From Verrucomicrobiota bacterium (lineage in GTDB: Bacteria > Verrucomicrobiota > Verrucomicrobiia > Verrucomicrobiales > DEV007), in assembly GCA_020629815.1 (NCBI GenBank), contig JAHDCN010000111.1, positions 1 through 8,684 of the forward strand: DNA of 8,684 nt, in the 5' to 3' direction. Both the position numbers and the translations under genes were made by a program. Positions 1-6,468 of this stretch are shown piece by piece; position 1 is the first letter of the stretch, and each line of letters starts with the position of its first letter. Under the pieces are notes generated by a model. That model saw only the letters and a program-made list of their open reading frames with translations, was not told where the DNA came from and ran no database searches.

Positions 1-2988
1 CTCGGAATTCTCATTCCGATCATCATTCATTTGCTTAACCGGCAATCGAATCGGGTGGTCGATTGGGGGGCGATGAATTTTCTCTTGGAATCTCTCGCTA
101 TCCGAAATCGTCGCATCCAACTCGAAGAAGCACTGCTTATGGCGGCCCGCTGCCTGTTGGTCGGACTACTCGCACTTGCGATTGCCCGGCCCTTCATTCC
201 GCCCGGATCAACTGTGCCATGGATCATTGTTTTGCCGCTGCTCCTGCTTGGCGTAGTGGGGATCGGCGTCGCCGTTGTGCTGCACAATGAACCCAAATGG
301 CGATTCTGGATCGGACTGGCTTCGATTCTTCTGCTGCTGCTCTGTGTTGCGCTGATCTTTTTCGAAAAATACCTGAATCTCTCCCGCTTCACTCCGGGTG
401 CTCGTCAGGATATCGCAGTGGTCATCGATGGATCGACTTCGATGATGATGACCTCGCCGGACGGCGTCACCAATTTCGACCGCGCGGTCGATGAAGCCCG
501 CACCATCATCAAGCGCGCTCCGCGTGGGCACGCCTTTTCTCTCATCCTTGCCGGACCTTCGCCGAGTGGAAAGGTTCTCGACCCCACCACAGACCGCGCC
601 GAACTCGAAGCTGCCCTCGACGAACTGGTTCCCCTCGATGGCTCCATGGCGACCTATCATGCGCTGACTCTCGCCTCGCTCAGCCTCGCCCGCGGAGACA
701 ACCCGGCGAAGCAGATCATCCTGATCACCGATGAGCAGGACGTCGGCTGGGAAACCGGCAAAACCGGACGTTGGAATTTCCTCCGCGATGCGTTCAAAAA
801 CTTGCCCTCGGAGCCGCAGATCATGCTGCGTAAAATGCCACTGCCTTCCGACATTCGAAATCTCGCGATCACCGACGTCCAACTCTCCCGCGAAATTGTC
901 GGAGTCGATCGACCGGTCGAGGTCAGCGTGACAGTGGAAAACACCGGCAACGAAGCAGTGACGCCAACTTCTCTGGTTTTGAAAATTGGCGAAGGCTCCG
1001 AGCAGCGTGACCAGTCACTTGGCCAGATTCAACCCGGCGAACGCCAGACGGTGAAGTTGATGTATCCCTTTGCGGATCCGGGCGCTCAGGGAATCTCGGC
1101 CACTCTCGAAGTGGAAGACGATATCGAGGCTGATAACCGAGGATTCTACGCTCTCAATGTCGCCAACGAACTACGCGTGCTGATCGTCGACGGCCGCCCC
1201 TCGAAACGTTTCTTCGAGCGCGCTTCCAGCTTTGCCTCGATCGCTTTGGCCCCGAGTTCACTCACGGTTGATCCCAATGCGATGGCGAATCGTCCGTCGG
1301 TCACGGACGAAGCCTCCGATGATTTCGACCCAAACTACGACCCGACCCTCGATCCAGTTCGCTTTCTGGTTCGCCCCAAGGTCGTCGCTGCGCCGGATAT
1401 TGCGCAGGTGCAGGACTTCGAGGAATACGACGTCATCCTGCTCGCAGATGTGCCGCGTTTGCCTACTGAGGCTTCGGCGAAAATTGGTGAATTTGTCAAA
1501 GGCGGCGGCGGACTTCTGGTTGCTGCCGGACAAAAAGCTCAGGCTGATTTTTACAATACCTGGATGCTCGATTCTGACACGCCGCTACTGCCGGCGAAGC
1601 TCGAAGCCGAACTGCGAGTCGCCTCCGGCGAGGAAACCTTTCACCCGTCCACCCGCACGCTGACCCACCCGGCTTTGCAGAAAATTGCCGACGACAGCAA
1701 GAGCGATTTTTCCAGCGCCACAGTCACCAACTACCGGAGGCAAAACGTTCCCGAGGAATTGCAGAATGAGACTTCCGTCGGCGCGCGCTTCAACAACGGC
1801 GACATCTTTCTCAGTTCCCGCAAAGCGGAAAACGGCCACGTGGTTCTGCTCGGCACTCCGCTCGATACCACCGCCGGCAACCTGGTCACCCGTCAGGCGT
1901 TTCTGCCGATGATTCACGAGCTGACCTACTACCTCGCCAACCCGGCGTCATATGACCTCAACCTCGATCCCGGCTGGGAAGTCAGCATCGGCCTGACGGC
2001 AAAAGGCGGCAGTCTACTCGGTGCCGGACTGGTCGGAAATTACTACGCTAATCACGGAGCGAACGAACCCGTTTTCAGCCGCATCGATCCCGCTGTGCAA
2101 TTTAACTGGGGCAACGGCGCTCCCGGCCCCAACGTTCCGGCCGATGGGTTCAAAGTCGTGTGGACCGGCAAGATTCAGGCTCCTCAATCGGGTCGCTACT
2201 TTTTCACCGCCGATGTCGACGATCACCTGCAAATCTGGATCGACGGCAAACGCATCGCGCACTTCGATCAGCGCTCCGGTCGAAGAAAAGCTCAGGTGCA
2301 ATTGGAAGGCAATCGCTGGCACGAGTTCCGCGCGGAATTCCGTGAGGGCGGCGGCGATGCCAAGGCAATCCTCTACTGGGAGGCGCAGAAAGTTTTTGGC
2401 AGCCAGATCGTTCCGAGCAGCGCCTTTCGCAGCTTTGGTGGCGACAACATTGCCTCCGAAGAAGGCCGCCAGTCCGCTCTGGCCAATTACGAAGTCGAAG
2501 GCCCGGACGGTCGCGCCCGCACCGCCCAACTCAGCTCCGCCGGAAAAGGATCCGTCCTGAAACTGCAGGGCGACATTTCCTCCGGTTTGTATCAGCTGAA
2601 GATTCCCGAAGAGCAGAAACTCTACTTTGCCGACTTTTTGAAGGAAGAAAGCGACACCATCCCCTTCACCGTGAAACGCGACCCGGCAGAGAGTCACCTG
2701 ACCAAACTCACCCAGTCCGACTACGACTTTCTGGAGAACTTCGTCACCATTTCTCAACCGCAGACGCTCGAAGAGTTGATCGGATTTTTAAACGGCAATC
2801 AGTTTGGTCAGGAGCTGTGGAAATACCTGGCCGTTGGTGCGTTCTTCTTTTTGCTCCTGGAAATTGCCCTGTCCCGCTGGATCGCCCGCAGCCGCAGAAT
2901 GGGCGAGGACATTACCATTGATTTTGAAAGTAAAGACGCTCCCACCGCCGCCTTCCGTGAACAATTAGCGAAGATGGGGAAAACGTAG
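1..2988 (+). CDS. BatA-like VWA / PA14 membrane protein, 5' truncated
   Basis: The frame is open from base 1. Codons before the TTG at 31 read LGILIPIIIHLLNRQ, which matches the first membrane helix and LLNR turn of BatA (aerotolerance) N-terminal domains, so the true start lies upstream and TTG31 is not the start. Residues are counted from base 1. DWGAM is at 21-25; further membrane helices are at about 45-66, 73-95 and 102-121. A VWA domain follows with MIDAS residues D143-x-S145-x-S147, a candidate T218 and D244 (ILITDEQ). About 285-380 is CARDB/Ig-like. About 390-540 resembles the glutamine-amidotransferase-like fold (YDVIL 476-480, GGGGLL 501-506), with no catalytic triad that I can recognise. 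PA14 spans about 676-809. One helix at about 941-960 is followed by RWIARSRR, so the large region is probably periplasmic. The role is inferred: a metal-dependent adhesion or scaffold subunit of a MoxR/Bat-type envelope complex. The family call is firm; the function is not. Confidence 0.9.
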   Translation, partial: LGILIPIIIHLLNRQSNRVVDWGAMNFLLESLAIRNRRIQLEEALLMAARCLLVGLLALAIARPFIPPGSTVPWIIVLPLLLLGVVGIGVAVVLHNEPKWRFWIGLASILLLLLCVALIFFEKYLNLSRFTPGARQDIAVVIDGSTSMMMTSPDGVTNFDRAVDEARTIIKRAPRGHAFSLILAGPSPSGKVLDPTTDRAELEAALDELVPLDGSMATYHALTLASLSLARGDNPAKQIILITDEQDVGWETGKTGRWNFLRDAFKNLPSEPQIMLRKMPLPSDIRNLAITDVQLSREIVGVDRPVEVSVTVENTGNEAVTPTSLVLKIGEGSEQRDQSLGQIQPGERQTVKLMYPFADPGAQGISATLEVEDDIEADNRGFYALNVANELRVLIVDGRPSKRFFERASSFASIALAPSSLTVDPNAMANRPSVTDEASDDFDPNYDPTLDPVRFLVRPKVVAAPDIAQVQDFEEYDVILLADVPRLPTEASAKIGEFVKGGGGLLVAAGQKAQADFYNTWMLDSDTPLLPAKLEAELRVASGEETFHPSTRTLTHPALQKIADDSKSDFSSATVTNYRRQNVPEELQNETSVGARFNNGDIFLSSRKAENGHVVLLGTPLDTTAGNLVTRQAFLPMIHELTYYLANPASYDLNLDPGWEVSIGLTAKGGSLLGAGLVGNYYANHGANEPVFSRIDPAVQFNWGNGAPGPNVPADGFKVVWTGKIQAPQSGRYFFTADVDDHLQIWIDGKRIAHFDQRSGRRKAQVQLEGNRWHEFRAEFREGGGDAKAILYWEAQKVFGSQIVPSSAFRSFGGDNIASEEGRQSALANYEVEGPDGRARTAQLSSAGKGSVLKLQGDISSGLYQLKIPEEQKLYFADFLKEESDTIPFTVKRDPAESHLTKLTQSDYDFLENFVTISQPQTLEELIGFLNGNQFGQELWKYLAVGAFFFLLLEIALSRWIARSRRMGEDITIDFESKDAPTAAFREQLAKMGKT

Positions 2989-2993
2989 ATAAT

Positions 2994-3043
2994 GTGAAAC
3001 CGGCTTCCAGCCGGTCCAATGACTGGCAGGATGCCAGTCTCAC
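2994..3043. repeat. paired-hairpin palindromic element (REP-like), copy 1
   Basis: The element begins 6 bp after the stop codon of the upstream gene. It contains two perfect hairpins with 3-nt loops: ACCGGCT-TCC-AGCCGGT (2999-3015, 7-bp stem) and GACTGGCA-GGA-TGCCAGTC (3021-3039, 8-bp stem). The ends are complementary (GTGA 2994-2997, TCAC 3040-3043). The left 23 nt also match the reverse complement of the right 23 nt at 18 positions, so one long imperfect stem can compete with the two short hairpins. This build is typical of REP/BIME-type dispersed palindromes, which are often mobilised by RAYT (Y1) transposases. No such transposase is in the window. It has no T-tract, so it is unlikely to be an intrinsic terminator. 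It may affect mRNA stability between the two genes. Confidence 0.8.
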
Positions 3044-3056
3044 ACTGCACCCTGAA

Positions 3057-3084
3057 TACCAACTACCAAATACCAAATACCAAC
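3057..3084. repeat. heptamer tandem repeat, four copies
   Basis: Four adjacent 7-bp units read TACCAAC, TACCAAA, TACCAAA, TACCAAC. They lie 13 bp after the paired-hairpin element and end 6 bp before the GTG start at 3091. They occupy the place where a ribosome binding site would be expected, and no purine-rich Shine-Dalgarno sequence is present. The array resembles the short heptanucleotide tandem repeats (STRR) known in cyanobacteria. It may simply be a simple-sequence repeat, or it may serve as an unstructured A/C-rich leader for translation. Confidence 0.8.
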
Positions 3085-3090
3085 TAAACC

Positions 3091-6000
3091 GTGAACCCCG
3101 AAGACTACAGTCGCGACGATCTTATCTCCACCGGGCCGATTCTACTCGGCTTCGGCTGGCTGGTTGCTGTCGTGCTTTGGTATGTCAGCGTAAAGGCGCG
3201 ACAGCGTTTCCCGTCGGCAGTCTGGCCGCTGCGTGTGGCAGGTTTCCTCCTCGCTTCGCTCGGGTTTTGGCTGGCGTTTCAATTGCTAGCGAAGTTCTGC
3301 GCACTGGCGACTTCCTGGTCCCTCGTCTTTGTTGCCCTGCTCGGCGGACTGGCGACCGAGATCATCATCTGGCTGTACGAATTTGAAAAATCGATCGTGC
3401 CGCTGAAGCGCGGACGCATCCTGCTAGCTCTGCGTCTGGCTGCATTGATTACACTGATCACGATCCTGATCCAGCCGGTTCGCTCCTTTCTGGAAGAGCG
3501 CGAGATCAATCGCGAGATTGCCGTGCTGATTGATGAATCCGATTCGATGCAGCTTTCGGATCAGCGGCTCACCGTTTCCGAGGTTCTCGACCGGGCCGAA
3601 GTCTTCGAATCGCCACTGGCCGCGAAGCGTCCGCCTTTGCATCAGCTCACCCGACTAACCGCAGATCTCAAAGCACAGATCCAATCTGAGATCGAAGCCA
3701 TTTCCTCGGCACCTTCAGCTGCCGCCGGACTGGAAAACCGAAGCGAACAATGGCCGACTTTTTTCGAATCCGCCTCAGCCACCAACAAGGCGCTGTTCGA
3801 ATCGATCACAGGAACTTTAAATGATCACTCCCAGCTTTCCGGCGAAGTCCGTGGCAAGCTGAACGAATACCTGCGTCGCTCACGCGATGCCATCGGCAAA
3901 CAACTCCCCGCTGCCAATGACGCCGTCGCTGGACTCGATGGCGAAGCGGTCCTCAACCAACTCAACGCTTCGATCAATGAGCTGAATGAGATCAACAAAA
4001 CTCTGCCGCTGATGGTGAACCGCGCGGATGAGGGCTACTTCAATTCGCTCAACGAAGCGGACAAAAAAGCACTCAATGACATCGGCACGCGTCCCCGATT
4101 GGAGTTGGCGATGCAAGCGCTGCAAGGCAACAGGGTTAGGTCAGAGACCCAACAGGGTACAGTCGACGACCCAACCCTGTTAGGTCAGCTGAAAGAGAAC
4201 TACAACCTACGGATGTATCGCTTTTCCCGCGACATCGAGGAAGTCACGGAGCTAAACGACTTGAGCGATCCGGAAGCCACCGCCGAAGCAGTAAAGGCGC
4301 AAACCGATCTGTCCGGAGCGCTGGAACATGTGCTGGAAAACAGTTCACCGGAATCGCTGGCTGGGATTCTTTTGCTCAGTGATGGACGTCACAATGCCGC
4401 CGCGCTACCCGAGGATTCGCTGCGCCAGTTGGCGGTGCAAAATTCGCCCCTGTCAGCTGTGCCGATTGGCGGTGATCTGGGGCCGATTGATATTTCCCTG
4501 CTCAGCCTGAACGCGCCGGAGTCGATCTATCTCGACGACCGGGTGGTGATCAAAGCAGAGGCGAAGCTCGACGGATTGCTCGGCAAAAAGGTGAAAGCCG
4601 AGCTGGTTTCCAACGGCGAAGTAGTGATGGAGCAGGTCATCGATGTGACCGATGTCAGCTACCGCACCGAGCTGCGCTTCGTTCACACTCCGGAGGAGAA
4701 AGGCATTCTCGATTACGAAGTCCGACTCGAGCCCGACGAGCGCGAGATTTTCCAAAACAACAACTCCTGGGATTTCAAAGTCGCCGTCACCGATGACCGC
4801 ACCAACGTCCTGCTGGTGGATAATTTTCCCCGCTGGGAATTCCGCTACCTGCGCAACCTGTTCTACGGTCGCGACAAGTCGGTGCACCTGCAATATGTGC
4901 TGCTGAATCCGGACGGCATTGATCGCTCCGTCGCCAAGCAACCGGTCGCCGCCAGCGCCACCCGCAAGTTTGGCGAGGCCGAGGCAACGATGCTGCCGAG
5001 CTCACCGGATGAATGGCAGCTGTTCGACGTGATCATCCTCGGAGACATTCCGTCCAACGCGCTGAATTTCCGCGAGTGGAAGGCGATTGAAGAAGCTGTA
5101 ACCAAACGCGGCGCACTGCTCGTGTGTGTCGGCGGCCCACGCCATATGCCGCATCAACACGACAGCGATGTGCTGCAGAATTTGCTGCCGATCAATTACA
5201 CTCCGAGTGGGGACGATCAGTTTGCGCCGCCGGAAAAGAGCTACCGTATTCAGTTGAGCAATGTCGGTCGCGGCCACCAGGTTACCTCGCAATCGACCAG
5301 TCGTTCTCTCAACATGGAGCGGTGGAATGAGTTCCCTAAAATGACCTGGCGCTACATTCCTGATGGAGTCAAAGAAGGCGCCGAAGTGCTGGCCTACGCT
5401 CTCCCCGAGGGAGCGGTGAATCCAAAGTCGGGCAACGTCACCGCAGACGGATCTCCCGGCTCGGTCGAGGCGGCGATTCAGCAGCTTGCCAATCAGAAAA
5501 CCTTCGAGGCGGAAAATTCCCTGATCACCACAATGCGCGCCGGCCTTGGCAAAGTGGTGATGATGAATTTCGATCAGACCTGGCGTTTCCGCTACGGCGT
5601 CGGCGATACCTATCACCATCGTTTCTGGGGGCAGTTGACCCGCTGGGGAGCAGGCGAAAATCTCCGATCCGGAGGCGAGCAAGTACGTCTCGGAACCGAC
5701 CGGCTCAGCTACACCCCGAGTGATGCGATTCAGATCAAAGCCAAGGTGCTCGACGACTCCCGCAAACCAGTCACCGATGCAGATGTCTACGCCAATGTGT
5801 TCCTCGGCGAGAAACGCATCACCCGGCAGAAGATGAGCTACCGCACCGATTCATCCGGCATTTATGAAACCACCGTCAGTGGCCTGAGCGAAGAGGGCGA
5901 ATACACCGTGAAGGTCGAAGGCGCCGAAATCGAAGATGCCATCGCCGCCGCACCCGAAGGCCCGCAGGAAATCGCGACCGAAATCGTCGTGGTAAAAACC

Positions 6001-6249
6001 CGCAACCCGGTCGAGCTAGCCGAACTCACTGCAGATCGCGACTTTTTGAACCGCGCCACCTCCATGACCAACGGCCAAATCGCCGAGCTGTGGAACCTCG
6101 ACAGTTTGCTGAATGCTTTCGGCGCGCCGAAGGAAACTTTGACCGAACGAAGGAATGTGACGCTGTGGGACAAGTGGCCGCTACTGGTCCTGTTCCTTGG
6201 CCTGTTAACGACCGAATGGGTGCTTCGCAGAAGGACGGGATTGGTGTAG
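3091..6249 (+). CDS. VWA / amidotransferase-like membrane protein
   Basis: Complete, 1052 aa, GTG start. An in-frame TAA at 3085-3087 rules out any earlier start, and a later one would lose the first membrane helix. No Shine-Dalgarno sequence is visible. Four N-terminal helices lie at about 15-34, 48-66, 75-95 and 110-127. A VWA domain opens with a MIDAS D148-E-S150-D-S152, then resumes after a long helical insert (about 160-330) with YNLRMYRF, T405 and LLLSDGR (D431). CARDB-like beta segments follow (about 460-570), then an amidotransferase-like Rossmann region (VLLVDNFPRWEFRYLRNLF near 574-592, FDVIILGD 645-652), a conserved-looking RFRYGVGDTYHHRFWGQ stretch, and an Ig/CarboxypepD-like module (about 865-955). 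One C-terminal helix (about 1029-1046) is followed by RRRTGLV. Positive charges place the large domains in the periplasm. It matches the layout of the upstream gene but has no PA14 domain. It is probably the partner VWA subunit of the same envelope complex; its substrate is unknown. Confidence 0.92.
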   Translation: MNPEDYSRDDLISTGPILLGFGWLVAVVLWYVSVKARQRFPSAVWPLRVAGFLLASLGFWLAFQLLAKFCALATSWSLVFVALLGGLATEIIIWLYEFEKSIVPLKRGRILLALRLAALITLITILIQPVRSFLEEREINREIAVLIDESDSMQLSDQRLTVSEVLDRAEVFESPLAAKRPPLHQLTRLTADLKAQIQSEIEAISSAPSAAAGLENRSEQWPTFFESASATNKALFESITGTLNDHSQLSGEVRGKLNEYLRRSRDAIGKQLPAANDAVAGLDGEAVLNQLNASINELNEINKTLPLMVNRADEGYFNSLNEADKKALNDIGTRPRLELAMQALQGNRVRSETQQGTVDDPTLLGQLKENYNLRMYRFSRDIEEVTELNDLSDPEATAEAVKAQTDLSGALEHVLENSSPESLAGILLLSDGRHNAAALPEDSLRQLAVQNSPLSAVPIGGDLGPIDISLLSLNAPESIYLDDRVVIKAEAKLDGLLGKKVKAELVSNGEVVMEQVIDVTDVSYRTELRFVHTPEEKGILDYEVRLEPDEREIFQNNNSWDFKVAVTDDRTNVLLVDNFPRWEFRYLRNLFYGRDKSVHLQYVLLNPDGIDRSVAKQPVAASATRKFGEAEATMLPSSPDEWQLFDVIILGDIPSNALNFREWKAIEEAVTKRGALLVCVGGPRHMPHQHDSDVLQNLLPINYTPSGDDQFAPPEKSYRIQLSNVGRGHQVTSQSTSRSLNMERWNEFPKMTWRYIPDGVKEGAEVLAYALPEGAVNPKSGNVTADGSPGSVEAAIQQLANQKTFEAENSLITTMRAGLGKVVMMNFDQTWRFRYGVGDTYHHRFWGQLTRWGAGENLRSGGEQVRLGTDRLSYTPSDAIQIKAKVLDDSRKPVTDADVYANVFLGEKRITRQKMSYRTDSSGIYETTVSGLSEEGEYTVKVEGAEIEDAIAAAPEGPQEIATEIVVVKTRNPVELAELTADRDFLNRATSMTNGQIAELWNLDSLLNAFGAPKETLTERRNVTLWDKWPLLVLFLGLLTTEWVLRRRTGLV
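4129..4188. repeat. palindromic repeat patch inside the VWA gene
   Basis: A 60-bp patch packed with repeats. AACAGGGTT (4129-4137) is the exact inverse of AACCCTGTT (4173-4181). GTTAGGTCAG occurs twice (4135-4144 and 4179-4188). GACCCAAC occurs twice (4146-4153 and 4168-4175), and AACAGGGT recurs at 4151-4158. A small hairpin, GGTC-AGA-GACC, lies at 4139-4149. The patch encodes residues about 347-366 using AGG twice, TCA, ACA and TTA, codons that look uncommon in the rest of this gene. It falls between the LELAMQALQ helix and the LKENYNLRMYRF strand of the VWA domain, a place that should tolerate a loop. This looks like a small palindromic element carried in frame, comparable in principle to Rickettsia palindromic elements. 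The insertion itself is an inference. Confidence 0.6.
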
Positions 6250-6292
6250 GATTCCTAACGTAACCTTTCAATTACTTTGCCAATGAGAACAA

Positions 6293-6358
6293 CAAGGAGC
6301 GGCGGCTTTCAGCCGCCGACCGAAGACTAGCCGGGCAGCTAAATGCAGCCCCTCCTTG
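6293..6358. repeat. paired-hairpin palindromic element (REP-like), copy 2
   Basis: The ends are a 7-bp inverted repeat, CAAGGAG (6293-6299) and CTCCTTG (6352-6358). Inside are CGGCGGCT-TTC-AGCCGCCG (6300-6318, perfect 8-bp stem) and GGGCAGC-TAAAT-GCAGCCC (6333-6351, one A-A mismatch). The first 25 nt match the reverse complement of the last 25 at 20 positions, so a single long stem is again an alternative fold. The layout and the GGCTTYCAGCC core are shared with the element after the previous gene. It begins 43 bp after the stop codon. I saw nothing recognisable in the stretch 6250-6292. There is no T-tract, so a simple intrinsic terminator is unlikely. Confidence 0.75.
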
Positions 6359-6383
6359 AAGCTCACAACAAAGTCTCCCCAAG

Positions 6384-6407
6384 ATCCAAAATCAAAAATC
6401 CAAGATC
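6384..6407. repeat. degenerate heptamer tandem repeat
   Basis: Units of 7 bp read ATCCAAA, ATCAAAA, ATCCAAG, then a partial ATC. The period and A/C-rich character match the clean heptamer array at 3057-3084, and it lies at the equivalent place, after a paired-hairpin palindrome and before a gene. It ends 61 bp before the ATG. The call is weaker than for the first array because only three full copies exist and they differ from one another. Confidence 0.5.
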
Positions 6408-6468
6408 ACTCACCTAACCTTTTTACCCGCCCCCCGTAAACCCGCCCACTTAACCACCACCCATTTCC
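6408..6468 (+). promoter_or_regulatory. G-poor, C-rich leader without Shine-Dalgarno
   Basis: The 61 bases before the ATG at 6469 contain only three Gs and are mostly C, A and T, including CCGCCCCCCG near 6427-6436 and ACCACCACCC near 6454-6463. There is no AGGAGG-like site anywhere near the start. This points to initiation that does not depend on Shine-Dalgarno pairing, as reported for several Bacteroidota and PVC bacteria, with an unstructured leader that leaves the start codon accessible. I could not identify a convincing -35/-10 promoter here. Confidence 0.4.

Noticed and set aside
2014..2757. A 247-codon antisense ORF opposite the PA14 region, and other long antisense ORFs (for example 208-882 and 5002-5682)
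   Set aside because: They lie wholly opposite well-supported coding regions, and such shadows are expected in GC-rich genes. They show no recognisable domain and no start signal.
2999..3039. Intrinsic terminator after the first gene
   Set aside because: The stems are strong but no T-run follows, and the next gene continues in the same direction with related function, so read-through is more likely.
3057..3084. Iterons of a replication origin
   Set aside because: There are only four short units, with no replication gene, DnaA boxes or AT-rich unwinding region nearby, and the position is inside an operon.
2994..3386. An ORF of 130 codons starting inside the first palindrome and overlapping the second VWA gene
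   Set aside because: It begins in the hairpin element, continues through the heptamers and then overlaps a clearly real gene in another frame. Its residues show no domain.
4129..4188. CRISPR repeat or phage attachment site
   Set aside because: The repeats are too short and irregularly spaced for CRISPR, and there is no integrase or tRNA nearby. The open reading frame runs straight through.
5113..5148. Active-site cysteine (C679 of the second VWA protein) of a working amidotransferase
   Set aside because: The cysteine lies in the LLVCVGG strand, at the place where related non-catalytic domains have a GGGLLV-type strand, and I see no matching His/Glu pair. Catalysis is not supported.
6300..6351. 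Intrinsic terminator after the second gene
   Set aside because: No T-tract follows either stem; the sequence after the last stem is CTCCTTGAAGC. The palindrome fits a dispersed repeat better.
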